Shown here: piece by piece, positions 49,652 through 56,515 of the stretch
Layout of the letters: the number at the start of each line of letters is the position of its first letter
How positions within the stretch are numbered: position 1 is the first letter of the stretch
Assembly (NCBI RefSeq): GCF_004341245.1
Contig: NZ_SLWY01000005.1
Location: forward strand, 62,001-126,000
Origin: Plasticicumulans lactativorans
GTDB taxonomy: Bacteria > Pseudomonadota > Gammaproteobacteria > Competibacterales > Competibacteraceae
DNA length: 64,000 nt
Reading direction: 5' to 3'
Notes under the pieces: model-generated
What the model was told of the DNA's origin: nothing
Seen by the model: the letters and a program-made list of their open reading frames with translations, nothing else
The model's database searches: none
Translations under genes and position numbers: made by a program

Positions 49652-50572
49652 ATGCCGACCCAGACCGACAAAGACCGCATCAACGCCAACAAGCTCGCCA
49701 AGCGCCTGCGCCGCGCCGTCGGCGAGGCGATCCAGGACTACCACATGATCGAGGACGGCGACCGCGTGCTGGTGTGCCTGTCGGGCGGCAAGGACTCCTA
49801 CACGATGCTCGATATCCTGCTCGGACTGCAGAAATCCGCGCCGGTGCGCTTCGAGCTGTTCGCCGTCAACCTCGACCAGAAACAGCCGGGCTTTCCCGGG
49901 CACGTGCTGCCGGAGTACCTCGGCGCGCTCGGGGTGCCGTTCGAGATCATCGAGCAGGACACCTACAGCGTGGTCAAGCGCGTGATCCCCGAGGGCAAGA
50001 CCACCTGCGGGCTGTGCTCGCGGCTGCGCCGGGGCATCCTCTACAACTATGCCGCCGAGCACGGCTTCAACAAGATCGCCCTCGGCCACCACCGCGACGA
50101 CATCGTCGAGACGCTGTTCCTCAACCTGTTCTTCGGCGGCAGCCTGAAGGCGATGCCGCCGAAGCTGCTCTCCGACGACGGGCGCAACGTGGTGATCCGC
50201 CCGCTCGCCTACTGCCGCGAGAAGGACATCGCGCGCTACGCGCAGATCCGGGGCTTCCCGATCATCCCGTGCAACCTGTGCGGCTCGCAGGAGAACCTGC
50301 AGCGCGTGGCGGTGGGGCAGATGCTCGAAGACTGGGACCGGCGCTTCCCCGGGCGCGTCGAGACGATCTTCGCCGCGCTGAAGAACGTCGCGCCGTCGCA
50401 GCTCGCCGACCCCGCCCTGTTCGACTTCGCCGGCCTCGGCGCGCGCAGCGCGCCACGCCACGACTGGCTGGTGCCGGAGCGCGAGGCGGCCGTGGCGGCG
50501 GACGAGCTCGATGAAGGCGTCGCCGCCGACGGCACGCGCTCCTTCGCCGGCGTGCGCATCGCCCGCGCCTGA
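49652..50572 (+). CDS. ttcA: tRNA cytidine(32) 2-thiolation protein TtcA
   Basis: TtcA inserts sulfur at cytidine 32 of certain tRNAs with an iron-sulfur cluster. The 306-residue product has the PP-loop ATP motif [13 protein letters not shown] (Ser44-Ser49). The cluster/catalytic cysteines are Cys119 and Cys122 ([12 protein letters not shown]) and Cys207/Cys210 ([10 protein letters not shown]). The C-terminal tail after residue 270 is variable. It is the second tRNA-thiolation gene in the window besides mnmA. Confidence 0.96.
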   Translation: MPTQTDKDRINANKLAKRLRRAVGEAIQDYHMIEDGDRVLVCLSGGKDSYTMLDILLGLQKSAPVRFELFAVNLDQKQPGFPGHVLPEYLGALGVPFEIIEQDTYSVVKRVIPEGKTTCGLCSRLRRGILYNYAAEHGFNKIALGHHRDDIVETLFLNLFFGGSLKAMPPKLLSDDGRNVVIRPLAYCREKDIARYAQIRGFPIIPCNLCGSQENLQRVAVGQMLEDWDRRFPGRVETIFAALKNVAPSQLADPALFDFAGLGARSAPRHDWLVPEREAAVAADELDEGVAADGTRSFAGVRIARA

Positions 50573-50657
50573 ACCGCCGCCCTTGAAGCGTCGCGCCGGC
50601 GCCACCACCTCTTGCCCACCGGGTGCACGAACCCGGTCCGCTCACCGGAGACCCGCC

Positions 50658-51359
50658 ATGAATCCCCAGGAACGCGACATGCTCACCAAACTGCTCGACG
50701 GCCTCGTCGCCGCGAGCGTCGGGCGCAAGGACGCGGAGGCCGACGAACTCATCCGCCGCGCCGCGGTGCGCCAGCCCGAGGCCGTGTACCTGCTGGTGCA
50801 GCGCACGCTGCTGCAGGAGGTGGCGCTGCGCAATGCCCAGGCGCGCATCGAGGCGCTCACGCGCGAGCTCGACGCCGCGCGCAGCAGTGCGCCCGCGGGC
50901 GGCGGCAGCTTCCTTGGCGGGGGCTGGGGGAACGATGACACCCGGGCGATTCCCGGCAGCCAGCCGGGCGCGCTGGCGGCCGGGCTCGGCCGTCCGCCGG
51001 CCGGCGGGGCCTTCGGCGGCGCTGGCGCTTTCGGCGGCGGCGCCGGCAACGCCTGGCGTGCGCAGGGGCAGCCCTCGGCGTTCTCGGGCTTCCTCGGCTC
51101 GGCGCTCGCGACCGCGGCCGGCGTGGCCGGCGGCGCGCTGCTGTTCCAGGGCATCCAGGGACTGTTCACCGACGAGCACGGCCATCCGACCACCGATCCG
51201 GCCTCGCTGCCGGGCCTGGCGCCGGGCGGCGATCTGCTGGTGCAGGATGTCGTCGGGCAGGGCGTGCCCGATCTCGGCAGCGGCGACAGCCCGTTCGGTG
51301 ACGGCGGCGGCTGGGCCGACGGCGGGGATTTCAGCGACGGCGGCGACAGCTGGGTGTGA
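50658..51359 (+). CDS. DUF2076 family protein
   Basis: The 233-residue product has the DUF2076 layout. An N-terminal helical part (MNPQERDMLTKLLDGLVAA, ELIRRAAVRQPEAVYLLVQRTLLQEVALRNAQARI) leads to a Gly/Ala/Pro-rich linker with GGAFGGAGAFGGGAG. Next come a hydrophobic glycine-rich segment (FLGSALATAAGVAGGALLFQGI) and an acidic Gly/Asp tail (GDGGGWADGGDFSDGGDSW). Members are sometimes labelled periplasmic sensors, but no signal peptide is visible and the function is unknown. A CCGGAGA site precedes the ATG. A terminator follows. Confidence 0.85.
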   Translation: MNPQERDMLTKLLDGLVAASVGRKDAEADELIRRAAVRQPEAVYLLVQRTLLQEVALRNAQARIEALTRELDAARSSAPAGGGSFLGGGWGNDDTRAIPGSQPGALAAGLGRPPAGGAFGGAGAFGGGAGNAWRAQGQPSAFSGFLGSALATAAGVAGGALLFQGIQGLFTDEHGHPTTDPASLPGLAPGGDLLVQDVVGQGVPDLGSGDSPFGDGGGWADGGDFSDGGDSWV

Positions 51360-51390
51360 GCCGCCGCAGCGGGCGTTCCGGCTGATGAAG

Positions 51391-51416
51391 ACGAGCCCCG
51401 CGCCTGCGGGGCTCGT
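51391..51416. terminator. bidirectional hairpin between convergent genes
   Basis: ACGAGCCCCGC (51391-51401) and GCGGGGCTCGT (51406-51416) form an 11-pair stem with loop GCCT. It lies between the DUF2076 stop and the DUF2892 stop. U tracts are weak on both sides, so it may need assistance. Confidence 0.65.
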
Positions 51417-51430
51417 GCGTTATCGGGGCG

Positions 51431-51637
51431 TCACTTCGGCGCGCCGCCGCCCGGGCAGGTCCTGATGCCGAGCAGGGTGTAGGCCGGGCACCAGCCCAGC
51501 AGGCCGGTGGCGATCGGCACCACGCCGATCCAGCCCCAGGCACCGATGGTGCCGGTGAGCGCGAGCACGATCAGGACGAGCCCGGCGACGATGCGCAGGG
51601 TCTTGTCGAGCGGGCCGACGTTCTTGTTCAGGTTCAT
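51431..51637 (-). CDS. DUF2892 small membrane protein
   Basis: The 68-residue product (MNLNKNVGPLDKTLRIVAG) has two hydrophobic segments (LVLIVLALTGTIGAWGWIGVVPIATGLLGWC in outline) and ends with the typical CPAYTLLGIRTCPGG. It is the stand-alone form of the YgaP membrane domain. GGAGG precedes the ATG by eight bases. It diverges from the ygaV-ygaP pair and shares its control region, so all three are probably one sulfide/persulfide response set. Confidence 0.9.
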   Translation of the reverse strand: MNLNKNVGPLDKTLRIVAGLVLIVLALTGTIGAWGWIGVVPIATGLLGWCPAYTLLGIRTCPGGGAPK

Positions 51638-51740
51638 GCCGGGTACCTCCATCGTTCGGGATGCGGGACGGGAGTGGCACGGCCGGAGCCGAAGGCCTTC
51701 CCGAAGTCGTCAGGGCGTGCGCAGCGGTCCGCCTGCGTGC

Positions 51741-51769
51741 TTGCAATCATATTTCTGAATTCGTATATT
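51741..51769 (+). promoter_or_regulatory. promoter of the ArsR-type regulator gene
   Basis: TTGCAA (51741-51746), a 17-base spacer and TATATT (51764-51769). The predicted start (about 51776) falls on or next to the ATG at 51777, suggesting a leaderless mRNA; no ribosome-binding site is visible ahead of that ATG. Confidence 0.75.
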
Positions 51770-51774
51770 CGCAA
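51746..51774 (-). promoter_or_regulatory. promoter of the DUF2892 gene
   Basis: On the minus strand TTGCGA (51774-51769), a 17-base spacer and TATGAT (51751-51746). It interleaves with the plus-strand promoter, so polymerases at the two should compete. Confidence 0.7.
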
Positions 51775-51784
51775 ACATGAATAT
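51765..51784. promoter_or_regulatory. inverted-repeat operator over both promoters
   Basis: ATATTC (51765-51770) is inverted perfectly as GAATAT (51779-51784) with an 8-base spacer. It covers the plus -10, the predicted start and the regulator's ATG, and the minus -35. The ATTC-N8-GAAT form fits what I recall for SqrR/BigR/YgaV-family sites. Confidence 0.7.
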
Positions 51785-52094
51785 TGAAGAGATGGACAAA
51801 TCGGCCATGGCGGCCGCCGACCTGCTGAAGTCGCTGGCGAGCCCGTGGCGGCTGAAGATCCTCTGCCAGCTGCTGGAAGGGGAGAAGGCGGTGGGCCAGC
51901 TCGCACAGCTCCTGGGGGCACGCGATGCGCTGGTGTCGCAGCACCTGATGCTGCTGCGCAAGGACGGGCTGGTCAGCAACCGCCGCAACGGCCAGACCAT
52001 CTACTACTCGATCGCCAGCGATGCCGCCGCGCGGGTCATCCGCACGCTCTACGACATCTTCTGCGCGCCCGCCGACGTCCCCGGAGATACCTGA
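51777..52094 (+). CDS. ygaV: ArsR-family persulfide-responsive repressor (YgaV/BigR/SqrR-like)
   Basis: The 105-residue winged-helix protein has the ArsR fold (LKSLASPWRLKILCQLLEGEK, VGQLAQLL, LVSQHLMLLRKDGLVSNRRNGQTIYYSI). It lacks the CVC metal motif of arsenic sensors. Instead it has Cys30 and Cys96, 66 residues apart, the same spacing as the redox pair of SqrR (Cys41/Cys107) and BigR (Cys42/Cys108), which sense persulfides. The next gene encodes a YgaP-like rhodanese three bases downstream. If the leaderless ATG is not used, the ATG at 51792 would give a protein five residues shorter with the same cysteines. Confidence 0.88.
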   Translation: MNIEEMDKSAMAAADLLKSLASPWRLKILCQLLEGEKAVGQLAQLLGARDALVSQHLMLLRKDGLVSNRRNGQTIYYSIASDAAARVIRTLYDIFCAPADVPGDT

Positions 52095-52096
52095 AC

Positions 52097-52654
52097 ATGC
52101 TGCCGACCATCACGCCCCACGAACTGCAGCGCCGCCTCGCCGAAGGCAGCGCGGTGCTGATCGACATCCGCGAGGCGGCCGAGCACGCGCGCGAGCACAT
52201 CGTCGGCGCGCGCCTGGTGCCGGTGTCGGGCTTCGACGCGCACGACTTCGACCGCGACCACGACAAGGCCGTGGTCTTCCACTGCCAGAGCGGCAACCGC
52301 ACCGCGCAGCTCGCCGCCCGCATCCTCGCGTGCGGCTTCCCCGAGGCCTGCGCGCTCGCCGGCGGGCTCGACGCCTGGCGGCGCGCCGGCCTGCCGGTGC
52401 ATGAGGACCGCTCGCAGCCGCTGCCGCTGATGCGCCAGGTGCAGATCGCCGCGGGCTCGCTGGTGCTCTTCGGCGTGGTGCTCGGTTTCCTGCTCGGGCC
52501 GGCCTGGTTCGCGCTCGCCGGCTGCGTCGGTGCGGGGCTGGTCTTCGCCGGCGTCACCGGCTTCTGCGGCATGGCCACGCTGCTCGGGCAGATGCCGTGG
52601 AACCGCGTTCAGCCACCGCCCGGCGGCCCCGCGTCGGCGCATCCGGCCGGCTGA
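52097..52654 (+). CDS. ygaP: YgaP-like membrane-bound rhodanese
   Basis: The 185-residue protein has an N-terminal rhodanese domain (LIDIREAAEHAREHIVGARLVP) with the active-site loop C63-QSGNRT, and a C-terminal DUF2892-type membrane part of two hydrophobic helices (VLFGVVLGFLLGPAWFALAG; GLVFAGVTGFCGMATLL). E. coli YgaP also has its catalytic cysteine at 63 and the same membrane domain. It is co-transcribed with the persulfide sensor and should act on sulfane sulfur or export of thiocyanate-like products; the substrate is not established here. CGGAGA precedes the ATG. Confidence 0.93.
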   Translation: MLPTITPHELQRRLAEGSAVLIDIREAAEHAREHIVGARLVPVSGFDAHDFDRDHDKAVVFHCQSGNRTAQLAARILACGFPEACALAGGLDAWRRAGLPVHEDRSQPLPLMRQVQIAAGSLVLFGVVLGFLLGPAWFALAGCVGAGLVFAGVTGFCGMATLLGQMPWNRVQPPPGGPASAHPAG

Positions 52655-52791
52655 GCGATGGCGGTCGCCGCCTGCCAGCGGCGCAGCGCTGCGCGGTAGT
52701 CGTCGAAGATGCACGGCTGGCAGCCGCGGCCGCAGCATTCCAGCGGGTGCGGCTCGACGGGACGGGGCGGCGGCGAGGGGCGGTCGGGCAT
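52609..52791 (-). CDS. small oxidoreductase-like cysteine-motif protein
   Basis: The 60-residue product MPDRPSPPPRPVEPHP is followed by LECCGRGCQPCIFDDYRAAL. That motif matches the oxidoreductase-like domain (CCxxGCxxCxxDxY) found as a small stand-alone protein in many betaproteobacteria and at the N terminus of eukaryotic oxidoreductase-like proteins. The four cysteines suggest metal binding. The 3' end overlaps the ygaP 3' end by 46 bases. The start is uncertain: an in-frame ATG at 52863 gives 84 residues. Confidence 0.68.
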   Translation of the reverse strand: MPDRPSPPPRPVEPHPLECCGRGCQPCIFDDYRAALRRWQAATAIAQPAGCADAGPPGGG

Positions 52792-52871
52792 GGCGGATGC
52801 GGTGAAGCGGCGGGTCGGAGCGCCAGTGTAACGATTCCGTGACGATCCCGCGCCGGCGGCCATCGTGGTGA

Positions 52872-52901
52872 TTGACGCGGTGCAGCATGGACGGCTATCG
52901 T
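52872..52901 (+). promoter_or_regulatory. promoter of the riboswitch-controlled transporter gene
   Basis: TTGACG (52872-52877), an 18-base spacer and TATCGT (52896-52901). The predicted start near 52908 coincides with the beginning of the riboswitch. Confidence 0.5.
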
Positions 52902-52906
52902 GCGAC

Positions 52907-53017
52907 CGTCCTTAGGGGAGTAGCCGCCCTCCAGTGCGAGAGGGACATGCGTCAACAGACTTGGGGTTCGCCCCATGGCGCATGTGGCCGATCGGTTTGG
53001 CGAGACCTTTGGCATCG
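52907..53017 (+). promoter_or_regulatory. yybP-ykoY manganese riboswitch
   Basis: The two conserved internal loops are present in order: AGGGGAGTAGC (52914-52924), and GGCGAGACCTTTGG (52999-53012) closing the aptamer. GCGTCAACA lies between them and a GC-rich hairpin (GGGGTTCGCCCC) sits in the middle. These aptamers sense Mn2+ and control manganese exporters. The gene downstream encodes a UPF0016 transporter, exactly such a target. Boundaries are approximate. Confidence 0.88.
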
Positions 53018-53029
53018 AGCTCCGCACCC

Positions 53030-53075
53030 GGGTCGGGCGGGGGGCTTCATGCCATCGGTTAGCGCCGCCCGACCC
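53030..53075 (+). promoter_or_regulatory. likely riboswitch expression platform hairpin
   Basis: GGGTCGGGCGG (53030-53040) pairs perfectly with CCGCCCGACCC (53065-53075). It lies between the aptamer and the start codon at 53088. The G-run at 53041-53045 and an ATG at 53049 are in its loop. It is not followed by Ts, so control is more likely translational or Rho-linked. Confidence 0.6.
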
Positions 53076-53087
53076 CCGAGTACCGTG

Positions 53088-53681
53088 ATGGAAGCCCTCC
53101 TCGTTTCGACCGTCGCCGTCGCCATCGCCGAGATCGGCGACAAGACCCAGCTCCTCGCCCTGCTGCTCGCCGCGCGCTTCCGCCGGCCGCTGCCGATCGT
53201 GCTCGGCATCTTCGTCGCCACCGTCGCCAACCACGCCGCTGCCGGCGCGTTCGGTGCCTGGGTGGCCGGCTGGCTCGGCCCCGAACTGCTGCGCAAGGCA
53301 CTGGGCCTGTCGTTCCTCGCCGTCGCCGCGTGGACGCTGATCCCCGACAAGATCGACGACGACGAGGTGCAGGCGCCGAGCGGCTACGGTGCCTTCCTGG
53401 CGACCACGGTGGCGTTCTTCATCGCCGAGATCGGCGACAAGACGCAGATCGCCACGGTGGCGCTCGCGGCGCGCTTCGATGCACTCGTCGCCGTGGTGAT
53501 CGGCACCACGCTCGGCATGCTGCTCGCCAACGTGCCGGCGGTGCTGGTCGGCCACGCGGCGGGCGGGCGCTTCGCGCTCGGCTGGGTGCGCTACGTGGCG
53601 GCGGCACTGTTCGCGGTGCTCGGCGTGTCGGCCTTCTTCGACCTGGGGTTCAGCGCGCTCGCCGGCAGCCTGATGCGCTGA
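53088..53681 (+). CDS. UPF0016/GDT1 family manganese exporter
   Basis: UPF0016 proteins (MneA, human TMEM165) move Mn2+ or Ca2+. The 197-residue product has the two inverted-repeat signature motifs ExGDKT: AEIGDKTQLLALLLAARF (residues 14-31) and FIAEIGDKTQIATVALAARF near residue 110, within six hydrophobic helices. The start is placed at MEALLVSTVAVAIAEIGDKT, matching the family; ATG 53049 would add 13 residues. The upstream Mn2+ riboswitch strongly supports manganese export as its job. Confidence 0.93.
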   Translation: MEALLVSTVAVAIAEIGDKTQLLALLLAARFRRPLPIVLGIFVATVANHAAAGAFGAWVAGWLGPELLRKALGLSFLAVAAWTLIPDKIDDDEVQAPSGYGAFLATTVAFFIAEIGDKTQIATVALAARFDALVAVVIGTTLGMLLANVPAVLVGHAAGGRFALGWVRYVAAALFAVLGVSAFFDLGFSALAGSLMR

Positions 53682-53754
53682 CCGGCGACAAGGGGAGGCG
53701 CGAATCGCTAGGCTCGGCGTTTGCCGGCGCCCGGCCGGCGACGGAGGAACGCTC

Positions 53755-54363
53755 ATGCGCCTACGCTATTCGCCCACCTCACCCTTCGTGCGCAAGGTCA
53801 CCGTGACCGCGCTGGAACTCGGCCTGGACGCGCGGATCACCCGCGTGCCGACCAACGGCTGGGACCCGGCGACCGACCTGGTGCGGGACAACCCGCTGTC
53901 GAAGGTGCCGACGCTGCTGCTCGACTCGGGCGAATGCCTGTACGACAGCCCGGTGATCTGCGAGTACCTCGACACCCTCGCCGGCGGCCGCCTGCTGCCG
54001 GCGTCCGGCGCGCCACGCTGGACGGCGCTGCGTCGCCAGGCGCTCGCCGACGGCCTGCTCGATGCCGCGGTGCTGGTGTTCGTCGAGCGCGGGCGCCGGC
54101 CCGAGGCGCTGCGCTGGCCGGCGTGGATCGGCTTCCAGCTCGATGCGGTCACTCGCGCGCTCGACGTCCTGGAGAGCGAAGCCGACGCGCTGCCGGCCGC
54201 GCCGACGCTCGGCGAGATCGCCATCGGCTGCGCGCTCGGCTGGATCGAATTCCGCAACGTCGCGGCGCACTGGCGCGACGGCCGCCCGCGGCTCGCGCAC
54301 TGGTACGCCGGGATCGCCGCGCGGCCGTCGTTCGCGGCGACCCTCCCGCGCGAGCCGACCTGA
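53755..54363 (+). CDS. glutathione S-transferase family protein
   Basis: The 202-residue product has a thioredoxin-fold N-terminal GST domain (LRYSPTSPFVRKVTVTALELGL, NPLSKVPTLLLDSGECLYDSPVICEYLD) and a helical C-terminal domain (EIAIGCALGWIEFRNVAAHW). The Ser-Pro-x-x-x-Arg-Lys region replaces a Tyr/Cys active residue, and the VP-(G-site) and DSPVI motifs for glutathione binding are present. Substrate unknown. A GGAGG site precedes the ATG. It is the first of five plus-strand genes with no strong terminators between them. Confidence 0.9.
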   Translation: MRLRYSPTSPFVRKVTVTALELGLDARITRVPTNGWDPATDLVRDNPLSKVPTLLLDSGECLYDSPVICEYLDTLAGGRLLPASGAPRWTALRRQALADGLLDAAVLVFVERGRRPEALRWPAWIGFQLDAVTRALDVLESEADALPAAPTLGEIAIGCALGWIEFRNVAAHWRDGRPRLAHWYAGIAARPSFAATLPREPT

Positions 54364-54423
54364 GCGCGCGGCTGCGGTTACACTCGTAACCCGACCACGC
54401 AACCAGCGCCCGGGATCGGTGCC

Positions 54424-55590
54424 ATGCAGTCCGAAGCCATCGTCTATTCGATCTTCCTGATCTTCACCGGCGCCGCGGTCCTCGCCGCGGTGGCGCTGTT
54501 CGCGCGCCAGTCGCTGCTGATCGCCTACATCGTGCTCGGCGGGCTGTGCGGCCCGGCCGGCTTCAACCTGGTCCCGGAAGCCGGCGTGATCCAGCAGATC
54601 GGGCACATCGGCATCATCTTCCTGCTCTACCTGCTCGGGCTGCACCTGCACCCGCAGAAGCTGATCCCGATGCTGCGCGAGGCGCTGTCGGTGACCGCGA
54701 TCAGCTCCGCGGTGTTCGCCGCGGTGGGCTGCGCGATCACGCTGGTGTTCGGCTACAGCCTCGGCGAGGCGGCGGTGGTCGGCGCGGTGATGATGTTCTC
54801 GAGCACCATCATCGGGCTGAAGCTGCTGCCCACCACCGCGCTGCACCAGCGCCACATGGGCGAGGTGATGATCTCGGTGCTGCTGCTGCAGGACGTGCTG
54901 GCGATCTTCATGCTGCTGCTGCTGCAGGGCGACGGCGGCGGCACCGACTGGCTCGCGCTCGGTGCGCGCCTGCTCGCGCTGCCGCTGCTGTTCGGCTTCG
55001 CGCTGGCGCTCGAACGCTGGCTGCTGGTGAAGCTGATCGAGCGCTTCGACGTGATCCAGGAATACATCTTCCTCACCGCCATCGGCTGGTGCCTGGGCAT
55101 GGCCGAGCTCGCGCACGCGCTCGGGCTGTCGTTCGAGATCGGCGCCTTCGTCGCCGGCGTGGCGCTCGCCGCGAGCCCGATCGCGAACTTCATCGCCGAG
55201 AGCCTGAAGCCGCTGCGCGACTTCTTCGTGATCATGTTCTTCTTCTCGGTGGGGGCGAGCTTCCAGCTCGATCGCCTGGGCGCGGTGCTGCTGCCGGCGG
55301 CGGTGCTGGCGGCGGCGATGCTGTGGCTGAAGCCGCGCGTGTTCAGCCGCCTGCTGCGCCGCGCCGGCGAGAAGCCCCGGCTCGCGCACGAGATCGGCAT
55401 GCGCCTCGGCCAGGTCAGCGAGTTCTCGCTGCTGATCGCGGTGCTGGCGCTGCAGGCGGGCGTGATCGACGCACAGGCGTCGTACCTGATCCAGGCGTCG
55501 ACGCTGTTCACCTTCATCCTGTCGTCGTACCTGGTGGTGCGGACCTTCCCGACGCCGATCGCGGTCAACGATCGCCTGCGGCGCGACTGA
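54424..55590 (+). CDS. Kef-type cation/proton antiporter, membrane domain only
   Basis: The 388-residue protein is a CPA2-family transporter with about 12 hydrophobic segments (IVLGGLCGPAGFNLVPE, GIIFLLYLLGLHLHPQKL, GEVMISVLLLQDVLAIFMLLLL, FSVGASFQLDRLG). It ends soon after the membrane part, without the TrkA-N/RCK domain of KefB/KefC. The ligand-gated control by glutathione adducts known for KefBC is therefore unlikely, although a GST-like gene sits just upstream. Ion selectivity is not known. Confidence 0.9.
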   Translation: MQSEAIVYSIFLIFTGAAVLAAVALFARQSLLIAYIVLGGLCGPAGFNLVPEAGVIQQIGHIGIIFLLYLLGLHLHPQKLIPMLREALSVTAISSAVFAAVGCAITLVFGYSLGEAAVVGAVMMFSSTIIGLKLLPTTALHQRHMGEVMISVLLLQDVLAIFMLLLLQGDGGGTDWLALGARLLALPLLFGFALALERWLLVKLIERFDVIQEYIFLTAIGWCLGMAELAHALGLSFEIGAFVAGVALAASPIANFIAESLKPLRDFFVIMFFFSVGASFQLDRLGAVLLPAAVLAAAMLWLKPRVFSRLLRRAGEKPRLAHEIGMRLGQVSEFSLLIAVLALQAGVIDAQASYLIQASTLFTFILSSYLVVRTFPTPIAVNDRLRRD

Positions 55591-55631
55591 CGGGCGCTGC
55601 GCTCGCATCGCCTCTTCACTCTGGAGCCGGC

Positions 55632-56498
55632 ATGCCGTTCACCCACCTGCTGCTCGCCCTGATCGCCAATGCGGCCTGGGCCTTCAACTTCATCGCCGGC
55701 AAGGCCGGGGTGGCGCACTTTCCGCCGCTGCTGTTCACGACGCTGCGCTTCGCGCTGCTGGTGCTGCTGCTGCTGCCGTGGCTGCGCCCGGTGCCGGGGC
55801 AGATGCGGCGCGTGCTGCTGATCGCCGTGGTGATGGGGGTGATCCACTTCTCGATGATCTTCGGCGGGCTGGCCGCGGCGGGCGACGTCTCGTCGGTGGC
55901 GATCGCCACGCAGCTGTACGTGCCGATGTCGGTGCTCGCCGGCATCTGGTGGCTCGGCGAGCGCCCCGAGCCGCGGCGCCTGCTCGGCACCGCGATCGCC
56001 TTCGCCGGGGTGCTGGTGATCGGCTTCGACCCGGTGGTGTTCCTCCACCCGCTCGCGCTCGCGCTGATCGCCGGCGCCTCGGCGGCCTTCGCCGGAGCAT
56101 CGATCCTGATGCGTGGTCTCAAGGGCGTGGGCGTGTTCACGATGCAGGCGTGGATCGCGCTCGCGGCGGTGCTCGGGCTGACGCCGCTGACGCTGCTCTT
56201 CGAGCACGGCCAGGCGCAGGCGATCGCCACCGCGAGCTGGCTCGAATGGGGCGCGCCGGCCTACTCGGCGATCGGCTCGTCGCTGGTCGGCCACGGCATC
56301 GTCTACTGGCTGCTCAAGCGCCACCCGGTCGGCGTGACCGCGCCGCTGATGCTGCTGTCGCCGGTGCTGGCGGTGATCTTCGGTGTCACCCTGTGGGGTG
56401 ACCAGTTGAGCTGGAAGCTCGTCGTCGGCGGCCTGATGACGCTCGCCGGCGTCGCGGTGATCAACGTGCGCTGGCCGCTGCGCGGCACGCGCCCCTGA
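55632..56498 (+). CDS. EamA/DMT-family transporter
   Basis: The 288-residue protein has ten hydrophobic segments and two EamA repeats: NAAWAFNFIAGKAGVAHFPPLLFTTLRF and a second GRGLKGVGVF...SSLVGHGIVYWLLKRHPVGVTAPLMLLSP half. It belongs to the drug/metabolite transporter superfamily and probably exports a small metabolite such as an amino acid; nothing in the sequence fixes the substrate. GGAG five bases upstream fixes the ATG. A longer upstream frame is rejected because it lies in the antiporter gene. Confidence 0.92.
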   Translation: MPFTHLLLALIANAAWAFNFIAGKAGVAHFPPLLFTTLRFALLVLLLLPWLRPVPGQMRRVLLIAVVMGVIHFSMIFGGLAAAGDVSSVAIATQLYVPMSVLAGIWWLGERPEPRRLLGTAIAFAGVLVIGFDPVVFLHPLALALIAGASAAFAGASILMRGLKGVGVFTMQAWIALAAVLGLTPLTLLFEHGQAQAIATASWLEWGAPAYSAIGSSLVGHGIVYWLLKRHPVGVTAPLMLLSPVLAVIFGVTLWGDQLSWKLVVGGLMTLAGVAVINVRWPLRGTRP

Positions 56499-56515
56499 CC
56501 CGGAGGAGTCCCGAC

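Noticed and set aside
51777-52094. Arsenic or zinc sensing by the ArsR-family protein
   Set aside because: The characteristic metal-binding cysteine pair in the recognition helix (CVC) is absent, and the neighbours are rhodanese-type proteins rather than ars genes.
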